NCBI GenBank assembly: GCA_036346255.1
Contig: CM070633.1
Coordinates: forward strand, 18,042,001 to 18,106,000
Length of the DNA: 64,000 bases
Direction of reading: 5' to 3'
Source: Ampelocalamus luodianensis
Lineage: Eukaryota > Streptophyta > Magnoliopsida > Poales > Poaceae
Part shown: in pieces, positions 9,134 through 19,590 of the stretch
How the letters are laid out: each line of letters begins with the position of its first letter
Position numbering within the stretch: position 1 is the first letter of the stretch
Translations under genes and position numbers: made by a program
Notes under the pieces: model-generated
What the model saw: only the letters and a program-made list of their open reading frames with translations
Told to the model about the DNA's origin: nothing
Database searches by the model: none

Positions 9134-12100
9134 GGGCTTTAGGTCTATGCTAATTAAGTTATTAAAATAACACACTGTGCACAGTAGGTGGGGTTGGGAA
9201 ATCTATTCTTTCCGCATTTCTATTGTTATATTTCATTTGTTAAGCAATTGTTGAATTGCTTCTGTGCTAATCTATGTTATGATATTCTATGTCTATGAAT
9301 CTATTATATGATTGTCATGAGATGAACATGTATAATCATATTTGATTATATTATTTGTGCGTGTCGATAATGGATGTTAAGAAGTGGAGGCCGTGATTGT
9401 GGCCCTGGGCTTTGTCAGGTTACACCACCGTTCATGGTAGACGAATAAAGTAGCTACACCGAATACCATAGATGTAGGTGTTGAGCGTGAGTTGCTTTAG
9501 AAAGTTGTTTTCTTCCTTGATCTCTGAATTTAGCAAATTCTTGTTCCGTGGTGGATGATGAATTTCTCTTGGGTTTGTGGTTCTTGGTAGTTGCTGAGTT
9601 TCAATGGGTCTCTAATGGTTTTCTGAAATAATTATTGTTTTCCGACTGTTGAGTTGCTTTTACTACTTGTGATCCTCGTCAATTGGGAATATTGATATTG
9701 TCATGGTTGTTCATTCTTTCTCATTGGAAAAGAATGACTCATGTATTTGTTTGATAGTTTGGGTAATGAGAGTTTTATGTTGCAAGTATGTTAATATGAG
9801 AAAGCTTTGGCTCTATGTATTTCTTTTGGATTATTCCGAGGGTTGAAGTTTAATTCATCTCTTTTCTGATGGAAATTGTTAAAAACCTTTTGTGATAACT
9901 TGATATGGTATGGGTATCAAGTCGAGTCTTTGGTGTGGTGCGTCATTAATATTAATTAGTAACCTTGGAAGTGAAATTGATTAAGTTGATGTTATCTTCT
10001 ACTAGTTCTTGACGAACTGTATATATGAGTAGTGGCTGAGAGTATGTCCATACCTATTTGGAGTCAAAAGAGATATTAAGAAGTATGGAACATTGATGAA
10101 GTAGACTGGTCATTAAAATTATTTAGGTTGCTAAACTTGTTGGGTTCTTTGGTTCCAATGGATTAATTTAAATGTGTGGAAAGAGAAACTAGAGGAAATG
10201 CTAGATTTGCATATTCCTTAGTATAGTTAATTATTGGAATTATGTACAACCAGTTGAAGGGATTGAATATCGATAGATCTAGAATTTATGGGAGGAGTTC
10301 TATATAGTTCTTCTATATAGAATGACGTGATGAATTTGGTTGTAGTGTTGTTGAGACTTTTGATCGATAGAAGATTTCAATTTTTGAAGTTTTAGTGTAT
10401 TTTGCCGAAATCCAAATGTGAGGAGGAGCAGTTGAATATGTGTTTGTAAATATCCATGTGATTTGGGAAGGAAGGTCGGTAGCCACTAGATTTCATAATA
10501 AAGCCAGTTGATAACAACAATGGTTGGAGTATAACTGTTACGTGTTGAAGTTTGATGTTGAGCATCACTAAAAGTTGAACTGATATGATATAATAGGGGG
10601 TTTATGCTCACATTATTGTGAAATCATCGGATGATAATGTGTCCTTGATGAAAGGGTTTTGGTAGGACATTTTCAATTGTGTAGTAGACCCCTTCTAAAC
10701 TTAAGAGGTTGATGTAGTGAGGTTGTATGATTTTGGTATACTCTCGTTTTGTAGATGGAATGAAGAGGTAGTCTGGAACAATTTGGTGAAACTTTGGGGG
10801 CTTTCTAATGGCATAGTTGGTGATAAAGATTCATGTTCAGAGTGTATTATTCTTGATGTTAGTAAGGTTATTCTACAAGAGATTGTGACTTGTGTGTGGG
10901 GTGATGATTCTTTTAGAAATAAAGTAATTTGAACGTCTTTCGTAATTTTGATTTAGTAAAAGTGTTTCGCGTTTGACGTTTGTGATCATTTGGACATCTT
11001 GAGTTATGTGGTGATTGAGTTTGTTTCGAGCAAAGTGACATGTTGAAAGATTTGATTGGTTCTTACGGGGTTCCCGTGATTTGAGTTTTAAGAGCTTATC
11101 TTGTTTAAGCTGGAAAAGTGATGTAGTAATCACAGCAAATAACTTTCCTTGTTAAAGAAAGGAGTGAAGTATAAGTATTTGAGATTTAAGTCGTTTCGCA
11201 ACTTGTAGTTTATTTGAGTGTGCTTAAACCTTATGCATTTGTTCCATAAGAGTTTATTAATTTTCAAAGGCAATACATTCTTCTTATTTGGGGTTTGACC
11301 TTCCCTTCGTGCGGGACTTGTGCCCTCGACTGTTGTTTTTCCCTTTTGTTGTCTGAGTTCTTTGCCAAACTGACTAATCCCTTGGTCATCTGTTCACTGG
11401 GAGTGGTAAATGTTCTTCTATGTGGTGAAAATTGTTTTCATTTGTTTTTCTTCTGAGTAAGGATTCATCGATTCATTTCACAGGGGTCTTTCGAAGTGTT
11501 TATTCAATGTGATTGTGAGACCTTGAGTTGTAAGTTATTCGAGGAGCGTTGAAGGACGAACTGATTTCGTGTATAATTCTCGGAGAGAATTATGTTTATA
11601 TAGAATGTTTACTTTTGAGGCTAAACTAATTGCATTATTGCAATCATTAGAACCTGTGGAGATTTGTGATCCAAGATCCTTTGTTCAATTCGGGTGGAGC
11701 ATTAGAATTTTTGAAACAATGGGAATCTTGATCAATGTATTAGAGTATCGCGATTGAGTGCCATGCATGGTTGTGAGATGAAATATGACGGTGTTGTAAT
11801 GAAAGTAATATTAGTGAAGTAATCTGATCGTTAAAGTGGTTAATGAGATAGTCGGGATTGTTGGATTATTGCTAGGAATGACTTGGACTTAGTAAGTAAC
11901 TCTCTAAGAGTTAGAATCTTTATAAAGATAATTGGGTCGAGAAAATGTTTTCGTGTTGATATTAATGCGCGAGTATGTTTGGATTGTGAGAATTTTAGGG
12001 ATTTAATCTGAGGTTTCCCCTATTTCCTATATGAGAAGTTCGTTGTAGGAGTCTTGGAGTTTAAAATTTGGGCTTCGCATTTTTATGCTAGGACTTTCGT

Positions 12101-12964
12101 CGCCCAATGTTTATGTGTAGGGGAAGTAGATTAAGGGTGGATTCCGAACAGTGGGACAATCATTGATAGAACCCTTTGATGAAGTATATGAATGTATGTG
12201 CTGAGGACTCCGAGTTGTTTACTCTTAAAATATTTAGGTGATGCGAATACGTGTGAGATCTGTTCTGAGATACATTGGGAGTCATTTGTCAAATTAATTC
12301 TGTCAGTAGAGGAGTTGTTGAGAGAAAGTTTCTGTGGAGTCGATAGAGCCTCTATACAGAGGTGTGGATGGTGTATTTCGGCTTGAGCATAGCGTTGCGA
12401 ATGCCAAGTTAAGATAGATGAGTTAGTGTGTTATTCGATGAATTGTAATCTCAAAGTTTGAGAGAAATTTTAGTCCTAAAAGAGAAACTATTAAATTGAT
12501 GTTTCCTCAAGAAGTGAATCGTTTTCCTGATTCTAGTTTGAGTTTTGTGCTGTTGACCAATGTCTTTCGCAAGTTGAGTTTGACTTGATATTGGCATGTG
12601 TGGTTTTTATCGGTTCAGGAAGAATAAAGAAAATTCTTGATTTGGGTATTTAAGTGATTTTTCCTTTGAATTTAGTGACGGTTATTCGCAAACTGCCACT
12701 TGGAAAATAGAAAGGTTTTCGTGATGAAATTCTGATTTCTGGATTTGACTCTTCAGTACCCAGTTGGTAACGCGTAGTTGCGATGTGAATCTTTCTTATT
12801 CAGATGGGTTTTGTCGGTAAAAGAGTTTGCTTAAAGAGAATTCGATTGTGTGTTTCCGGTCAAAGGAGGTGATCCTTGTTTCAGTGAAGAATTCAATTGA
12901 GAGGTGAAACAAGAGTTCCGTGTTCTATGTGCATGTTGTGTGGTTCAGTATCAAGGGGAAGGTT

Positions 12965-12984
12965 AGCCCAAGGTACATTGGGTT
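12965..12984. other. Conserved interior hairpin (A copy)
   Basis: Arms AGCCCAA and TTGGGTT around GGTACA. The homologous sites are 34952-34971 in C (AACCCAA/TTGGGTT, perfect) and 56575-56594 in B (AACCCAA/TTGGGTT, perfect). Confidence 0.65.
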
Positions 12985-13026
12985 GTTTTAGCTAGTTGTC
13001 GTATCTCTAAGACCGTCTCGAGTTCT

Positions 13027-13031
13027 CTACG
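13027..13031 (+). other. Target-site duplication of B, left copy
   Basis: CTACG directly before the B LTR. The identical CTACG is at 59383-59387, directly after the right LTR. Confidence 0.95.
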
Positions 13032-13249
13032 TGTAATACCCCGAATGTTTCTACAGAAGGAGAGTAAACGAAAAAGGGGTTTTTCTGTAATACTCCAACT
13101 TATTGTAATGAAGGAAGCAGTGAAAAGAGAAATTAAACTTTAGACGAGGGAAAAACTGCAATTCTTTGACAACCTAGGCTTCGGGCTTTGGCCTAGGAGG
13201 CCCATGAGGGGCCGGCCACTAATAAAAGGAGGGGGAAACCATAGCCCAC

Positions 13250-13274
13250 CACTGTAGCACGCATTGCTACAGTG
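13250..13274. promoter_or_regulatory. CACTGTAGCA/TGCTACAGTG hairpin and GCTACAGTG array
   Basis: A perfect 10-bp inverted repeat with loop CGCAT, followed by further direct GCTACAGTG copies to about 13303. It lies 25 bp after AATAAAAGG, so near the likely transcription start. In the 3' LTR (57204-57229) one arm has a single C-to-T change. F-right has a related hairpin at 63967-63996, and F-left has direct copies at 1105-1185. Confidence 0.6.
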
Positions 13275-14406
13275 TTCCGCCGCCGCTACAGTGCCGCTAC
13301 AGTGCACGCCCTCCTTGCACTCCGTTGCTCTCTCTTGGTGGTGCTCTCCCATTGCTGTCGACCAAGGAGAAAGGTGGAGGGAGAGAGGAGAAGAAGAGGA
13401 GATGAGCATCTAGCGGGGGTATTTCAGCGGGCACGCGTGTCTCCAAGGGTAACGATTGCCGGTTGTTGTTGTTTGATTAGTTGTAGAAGTGAAACCGATT
13501 AAATTTGATTAGATCAAAGTGTGTCTGTTGGAAATTCAATTCTGTCCAGTAGTTTGCGCGGCTTTTTTCGCAATCTTAGAGGCCGAATCAGAGGATCCCA
13601 TCTCCTAGAGTATTGTAGGTTTTGTTCTTAGCTTTCGGTGGCCGCCAAGAACACTAAATTCCGACTTTCGAGTCAAAAGTTATGATAGATTTATTATCTG
13701 CTGTTCAGAATCCTGACGAGAATTAGCAGTCTCTGTATAGGTTGATATATGACCTAGTTAGAGGGTGATTCAGAGGTCTTGCCCATAACAAATTTTTAAG
13801 GTGATATCACTATCTTTCAGGATTGATAAAGAACACCTCATTTGGATTTATAGATCAAAAGTTATGCACTTTTCATTGTGACTGTCCAGATTGTAGGTCA
13901 GTCTGTCCAGATTGTATGTCAGTTTCTATCTTTAGTTTTGACCCGTGTGCCACTTTTTGTTAAAGGCAAAATATGAATGTCGTGCCAACTAGGTTATTGT
14001 AGGTAACTTCATAAACTTTTCATATTGTTAAAGAACACTCAATTCAGAGTTGTAGTTTAAAAGTTATGGACGTTTTAGTTTTGCTGTTCTAATTGCTCAG
14101 TCAGATTCTGTTCTGCTGTTTCGTTTGACAGTTAGCAATTTAGTTTGGCCGAATTGGGTTATCTCGTCAACTACAAAGTTGTAGATCTATTTGTTAAGCT
14201 CGTGTAGGATCTGGGCTCATCTCTTTTGGAGTCCCAGATCATTAGTTTTGGTCTTTACCGTGCTGCTGTCCTGATGGGATTCCATGTTGCTGCTGGAATT
14301 TCAGATTCGGGTTATGACTATGTTTTGGGTGTGCAAGAGGGTAGTGTAGAATATTAATTCATGATGGGCTCTATGTTGTTCTTATTTCGGTTATTTAATT
14401 GTTTAG

Positions 14407-14466
14407 GCCGCGAGTCTACGGGTTTGGGAGCGCCATCGTTGCTGCGCTAACGCACGCAACGCGAAG
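14407..14466 (+). other. LTR mini-exon candidate (B, 5' LTR)
   Basis: 60 nt between TTTAATTGTTTAG and GCAAGTAC. The 3' LTR copy is 58358-58419 (62 nt), also followed by GCAAGTAC. Confidence 0.55.
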
Positions 14467-14645
14467 GCAAGTACTTTGTTGGTTTTAAGTCTTTGTGATT
14501 GTGGTTGTTTACATGAATATGATGTGACATCTTGTGATACCCGAAATGCTGAATTGGTTATGTTCTATCAATATGTGGAGTAAATGCCGAAAGATGATAT
14601 TAGCATTGTTCATGTTCATATCATGCATCCTTTTATTCATGCTAT

Positions 14646-14900
14646 GTCCACGGAGTGGACTGTAAGTCCCACCATTCCAATGTGGGCGTGTTTGGACATT
14701 GTCATGTCCGTCCACGGAGTGGATTGAAAGACCCATCAATTCCAAAGTATGGGCACGTAAGACCCATCAATTCCAAGTATGGGCAGCTTTGGACACCTAT
14801 ATGAAACGTTCTTCATATAGGACTTGGATCCCGCACTTTTGTTAAGGTGCGGGCTTAAGTGAACACCGACGGGTGTGTCACTCGCTATACCAGTATAAGC
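14646..14900 (+). other. Group of stem-loops in LTR B
   Basis: Successive hairpins: GTCCA/TGGAC (14646-14660), CCCAC/GTGGG (14668-14686), two near-identical GACCCATCAATTCC units with CCCAT/ATGGG arms, CCTATATGAA/TTCATATAGG (14796-14821, perfect 10 bp), CCCGCAC/GTGCGGG (14830-14853), and TATAC/GTATA near 14886-14897. The order is conserved in A and in the B 3' LTR. They lie inside the inferred second LTR intron. Confidence 0.7.
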
Positions 14901-15437
14901 ATGTGTGCAGTCCATCCTTGAGTACATTCATTCATGCCATGCATTCCTAAGTTTTCATTCGATGTATGCTCATATTCTCTTATAATGATGACTTGTTCAT
15001 ATGTGTGTTATGTCCCTTTTATCAGACTTCTTTGAGTCGTGGACTCACTCTTGCGTTGTTTGTTTATTTTAGGTAACCCCGATGTTGGATCACTTGGGAG
15101 GAGTAGACACGCACTACTTGTTCACATCATCCAATTCATGTTCAAGATTAAATTTAGTTCTATCTTACATTCGTAAATGATGAACTGTAATAATAAATTT
15201 ATAATTGGTGAAGGAAGGATACCTTCTCCACATTGATGTTGAATTATTAGTGCATGTGAACTTTCATTATCAATGAACTGAAATAAATAGATTAGATGGT
15301 GAAGGAAGGATACCTTCATCATGTCTTGGTTGTTTTGATACTATCATTAGTTGATTTTATTCAAATTCTTCCGCATTATGGATGTATGTTAGATGTTTTA
15401 GGTGACATCTTGGCTTCCGAATAGCCAGGGTGTTACA

Positions 15438-15745
15438 GTTGGTATCAGAGCGGGCTTTAGGTCCGTGGTAATTAAGATATTAAAATGACACACTTGTACA
15501 TGATGGGTGGGGTTTGGGTAATCCAAAGATATCCGTATTTCTAGTGATGTGATTCATCATGTTGAACTGTTCTTGAATTGCTTCCGTACTATCATTCTTG
15601 TGGTTAATCTATGATCTGCTGTGATATTCAATATCTATGAACTAATTCTATGATTGTCATGAGATGATCCTGTATATTCATAATGGAGTATTTTGGTGAA
15701 GCGTGTTGTTAATGGATGATAAGAAGTGGGGGTCGTGGTTGTTAC
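15438..15745 (+). mobile_element. Element B interior, leader part
   Basis: 308 bp of untranslated leader homologous to 9120-9400 of element A (ATGATTGTCATGAGATGA, then GAAGTGG.GG.CGTG). It ends at GTTAC (15741-15745), where element C inserted. Confidence 0.8.
15440..15451 (+). other. Element B primer-binding site
   Basis: TGGTATCAGAGC, initiator-Met tRNA complement, 2 nt after the LTR. Confidence 0.95.
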
Positions 15746-16994
15746 TGTAATACCCTGATAGTGTGAAAAGCATTTGAATCTGGAGAGATTATTTATTCGG
15801 GAGAGATTAATTAATCGGGAGGAGGGTTCTTTTAGAAAATCGCCAAATCAGGAATTGAGGTGGAGGGGGGGTTTCGCGTTTAGTGGGCAACCTGGGCTTG
15901 GGTCTTGGCCCAAGAGGGACCAAGGGTGGCCGGCCAAGGGAGAGGGGGGGCTGCCACTTCCACCCCAAACCCTAGCCGCCTCCCATCTCCCTCCTCTCCA
16001 CTCCCCACCTCCCCCTTTCGGCCACCACCTCCTCCCACCTCCTCCACACCTCCCCTCCACCCCCTTGCGCACCTCTCCACCTCCCCTTCACCTCCATTGC
16101 TGCTGGCCAAAAGAGAAGAGGAACCCCTTTGCAGCCGGCCAAGGAGGAAGAAGAAGGGGAAAAGAAGAGAAGTGAAGAAGGAAGAGAAGAAAGGGAGAGG
16201 GAAGAAGGATCCGCGACCGGGAACTCGTGGTGATCATCATCCGCACAGCGTGCCTTCGTTGTTTCGGCAAGGGTAACCCGTGATTCTTTGTTTTGGGGTC
16301 GTTTTCTAGTTGTACATTTTCGGATGTCAGTTCGTCGATATTCTGCAGCAGTGAAGTTTGTCGGTTTTTATTAGGTTAGAACCAGAATTGGGTCTGGGTG
16401 TCTCCTAGAAAGTTGTGGGTATCGTAGTTATCTTTCATTTCCGACAAGAATCAAGTCATTCGGACTTCGGTAGCCAAAGTTATGTTTTTTTTAGTATTTC
16501 TGTGTTTCTGGAGAGAAGCAGAATTGCTAGTGTTGGTTAACCTGATAGAAGCGCATATTTAGAGGGGTTTCCAGAGGGTCTCACCATAATGAAAAATTAG
16601 GCTAATCCTCTTAGCTTTCAGGAAAACTAAAGATCACTAAATTCGGACAAACGTAGAGAAAGTTATGATAGTTTCTTTGTCGCTATCCAGAAACCCGACG
16701 TGAAATGTTTGCTCTGATTAAATAGATTGGTAGGACTGGTAGATGGCCGAATTAGAGGGTCTCCCCAACTAAGTTTATTTAGACATTTTAATTACCTTTC
16801 CAGAATGTCCAAGATCATCGTATTTGGACTCCTGAACAGAAAGTTATGAATTTTTGAAGTCTGCTGTCTGCAGTGACCGATCGCTAGAAATTAGAAAAGT
16901 TAGAAATGATAAGAAGTTAGCGATTTCGATTGTAATGTTGTGTATGCTTTTGGTCCAGTATGTTGGTCTTAGATTGGGATATCTTTATGTTCAG

Positions 16995-17051
16995 GTGGGA
17001 GCGTGATCCCAGGGCAGCGCCTCTTGCGCTCCACCGCCTCGCACGGTCAAG
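16995..17051 (+). other. LTR mini-exon candidate (C, 5' LTR)
   Basis: 57 nt between CTTTATGTTCAG and GCAAGTATT. The 3' LTR copy is 36542-36600 (59 nt), also followed by GCAAGTATT. The aligned block in F-right is 60 nt. Confidence 0.55.
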
Positions 17052-17456
17052 GCAAGTATTCGGGTTATAGCGTATTTTCGGTTGTATGATATGATTGTTG
17101 TGATTGCTTGTTGTAGCCTTGCACGAATATTAGTGTAATGAGTTTTCCTTATATCTTGATGAATGCAAGCTATGGTCAATGTTTCCCTTGAGCGTGGCCA
17201 AATCTTACATGTTGTTATGTACATGTTAAATTCTTGGGTATGAAAGACGTGGGCATGGAGCATTTGCATGTTTCAAACGTGTTGGAGACTTGGTCATGTA
17301 TGCATGTTTTTGATATATGATAGCGAAGTAAGGTTGCTTACATGATAATGAGAATATGATGTATTCCTGTTTATAAATATGTTATCATGATGCATATGCA
17401 TGTTGAGAGCATACAGTGCCACAGTCACGTGGTGATCAAGCACATTCGATTGAGGT

Positions 17457-17599
17457 CCCGTTATGTAGATGACGGGCTTGAGGTCCCCACATTCGTGGAA
17501 TGTGGGCTACGAACAAAGAGGTCCCCATCATTAATGTGATGGGCAAAGGTCCCTATACATGTGGTGTATAGGCTTTTGGTCCCGTGCCGAGAGGGCACG
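17457..17599 (+). other. Five-hairpin group with GGTCCC leaders, LTR C
   Basis: Units about 35 nt apart, each opening GGTCC(C): CCCGTTAT/ATGACGGG (17457-17476), CCCACATTC/GAATGTGGG (17486-17506), CCCATCA/TGATGGG (17524-17543), CCTATACA/TGTATAGG (17552-17572) and CGTGCC/GGCACG (17583-17599). Stem sequences differ between units while pairing is kept. The 3' LTR copy is about 52237-52390. F-right has a counterpart at 62485-62603 on the minus strand. Confidence 0.8.
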
Positions 17600-18152
17600 A
17601 GCAAAGTATCTGGCGACGGTTGTATACCCCATGACACGTAAAATGCGAAAGAGATAAAGTTAAAAGGCGCATTGCATTGGTTGCATTCACATGAGCATGA
17701 AGGCTATACTTTGGTGCATTGTTTATCTTGGATTATTGATGCTATGAATAATAACTTGCTTAGCCTTGTTGGTACTTGCTGAGTCTTTAGGCTCACTCTT
17801 GCTTTGATGTGTTTTAGGTACAACCGGCAAGACCAGGCATGCATGGGAGGAGTAGATGTTTGGATGCACACACTACCACTCCATCTTAAGAATTACTTAT
17901 GGATAGTTTGAGTTTGATTAAGCGTAATAATGAGAATAGCAAATTTTGGTTATGTTTATGAGATTATCTGCACGCTTGAATGAACTCGATTATGAATTTA
18001 TTGATAAATACCTTGATTAATTGTTGGAACCTCGGTATAGTTGACTATACAAAGGAGGTTTTGTCGAGATTTTGTAATTGGTCTTGGTTTAGCCTAGTTT
18101 AATTTAATTTTAGTAGCATTCCGTGCTCAATCTTTGAGTGAGGTGTTCTGAT

Positions 18153-18164
18153 TGGTATCAGAGC
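18153..18164 (+). other. Element C primer-binding site
   Basis: TGGTATCAGAGC, initiator-Met tRNA complement, just after the LTR. Confidence 0.95.
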
Positions 18165-18210
18165 GGGTTGTAGGTCCGTGGTGACTAGGTTATAAAAAAA
18201 AATTGCTAAT

Positions 18211-18235
18211 CACTACAACAAAACTATCATGTAGA
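18211..18235 (+). repeat. CACTA left terminal inverted repeat
   Basis: Starts CACTACAACAAAACTATCAT and pairs with 31462-31486 at 21 of 25 positions. Confidence 0.93.
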
Positions 18236-18480
18236 TACACTTTTGTTTTGACGCTTTTATATCTGTCTCTACGTCGAGAAACACCTCGTATATAAAGACA
18301 CTTCTCAAGACGTTTTATATGACGCCACAAAATATCTTACTGTAGGAAGGCACATATACGTTTACATTTATGTAGAGACGAATCTTGAAACGTTTGAGAA
18401 TATGTCTAAGAATTAAGAGGACAAAATTTTAGTTCTGAGGACGAATCTTGAGACGTTTTAGAATGTGCCTCTGACTCTAG
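18236..18480 (+). repeat. CACTA left subterminal repeats
   Basis: Short direct and inverted motifs. Two copies of GACGAATCTTGA(A/G)ACGTTT lie near 18378 and 18440, and several GACG.TT and GTCTCTACG motifs are present. In En/Spm such motifs bind the TNPA protein; that role is inferred here. Confidence 0.7.
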
Positions 18481-19430
18481 GAAAAGTATTTCGTTTTAAT
18501 TTTTTTTGGTGGGGACAGAAAGGATGAAAATAATTTTGAAAGAATTTTGTTCAAAGTTTTGGATCAAGTATGAATTTAAAATCTAAAACTTTTCAAAAAT
18601 TAATGCTCCAAGGGGTTTCGATCCTGCTCATGGGAAAAACAACAACGACACCTTGCCTCGGGACGTATCGTCTCTTATTTTTTCCGATTGAGTGCATTCA
18701 TTGTATTGAGTCCAATAAATGACCGAGCCTCGGGCATAACTTTTGTCTTTGGTGACTGCTCAATCCTAGTGTCACTCTTAGCTTCAAGTGGATACGTTCT
18801 TTCACTGAGTTCTATCCCTTTCTTGCATGGAGGTGACCAAACTTTATGCTAGAACATACAAAGTAAGCATAAATTGGTACTAACCATATATTTGTTCTCA
18901 TGTTGACCCAAAGACTGGCTATCACTTTTAATATTGTGACGTTGAGCAGATTATTGGAGGCATATACTGACACACTCGAAAATGCTTTCATACCTCTCGT
19001 GTTCTATAGCCTCCTATGTCTATAAGAGTAACCGTTGTACATCAAACCGACCTTGAGATCATCTTTTTGATTACTAATATATAGTGAATATGCTATGGAT
19101 ATTGTCATTTGGTCTCCTTGGTGTTCCTCATGCCTACTTCAATTGATCACATTCACTCTATTAGAAATGGGTGAAATGATAGCTGAATAAATGCAGCAAT
19201 TGCTTGGTAAATCATCATCAATGCATTTGTGCTTTTGTTTTGATGCTTTTAATAGCAAAAATAATGCGCTGGTCTCACCTAGTGGGAATCGAAGCAGTGC
19301 TCGTCAGAAAACAACGAACGCACCTTGCCATTGGAACGTCTTTGGCCTTTTGTTTATGTAATCGTTTTACTCTCTTTAACCTTCTTTCTTGCCCCATCTA
19401 ATTTTATCCCAAGTCACACCGTTCGGATAC

Positions 19431-19590
19431 CCACACCACTCCAAGAAGCAAGCGGGATACCCACGCCACTCCAAGAACAAAAGCTTGTGCCCCCGCCACA
19501 CCGAAGAACGAAGTGGTGCCGCCGCCGCCACTCCAAGCGGCAAAAGCCGTGCCGCCGCCCCACGCTGAAGAACGCCCGACGGCACCGCGC
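19431..19590. repeat. GC-rich tandem repeat, about 30-33 bp units
   Basis: Five degenerate units of the form ACCCACGCCACTCCAAGAAC, becoming GTGCCGCCGCC-rich to the right. This explains open frames on both strands (19325-19839) that have no recognisable protein. It lies between the left subterminal region and the transposase. Confidence 0.6.

Larger units (their letters stand above)
9120..13031 (+). mobile_element. Element A interior, non-coding
   Basis: 3.9 kb with no open frame above about 90 codons and no motif of gag or pol. It aligns piecewise with the interiors of B and C. Shared landmarks include ACACCACCGTTC near 9424, a TGTGCCCTC segment near 11325, GTTGACCAATGTCTTTCG near 12551, CGCAAACTGCCACTTGGAA near 12690, and a CCCAA/TTGGG hairpin at 12965-12984. 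The small open frames at 10717-10932 and 11569-11757 are not shared and I do not call them genes. Confidence 0.7.
13032..15437 (+). repeat. Element B 5' LTR
   Basis: 2406 bp, TGTAATACCCCG...AGGGTGTTACA. It holds a possible TATA-like AATAAAAGG (13221), a GCTACAGTG array with a hairpin at 13250-13274, and a donor GTAACG at 13449 in CAAGG|GTAACG. Then come AAGTTATGA modules (13570-14290), a mini-exon (14407-14466), a hairpin group (14646-14900), a TGAGTC/GACTCA hairpin (15033-15047) and an acceptor (15071-15072). The open frame at 13140-13409 lies over the promoter region and is not a gene. Confidence 0.93.
15746..18150 (+). repeat. Element C 5' LTR
   Basis: 2405 bp. Strand-asymmetric blocks (C-rich 15958-16105, then purine-rich 16140-16210) precede CTCGTGGTGATC and the donor GTAACC at 16273 in CAAGG|GTAACC. 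Modules with TCATTCGGAC...AAAGTTATG follow (16440-16860), then a mini-exon (16995-17051), a five-hairpin group (17457-17599), a GAGTC/GGCTC hairpin (17781-17795) and an acceptor at 17816-17817. The open frames at 15774-16276 on either strand are low-complexity artefacts. Confidence 0.93.

Noticed and set aside
15774..16276. Overlapping open frames of 60-133 codons on both strands, repeated at 35438-35869
   Set aside because: Low-complexity proline-, glycine- and lysine-rich translations of C-rich and purine-rich LTR blocks, not conserved in frame between the two LTR copies.
17449..17606. Regular hairpin repeats that resemble a CRISPR array
   Set aside because: The repeated part is only a short GGTCCC leader, the stems differ between units, there are no unique spacers, and the context is a plant LTR.
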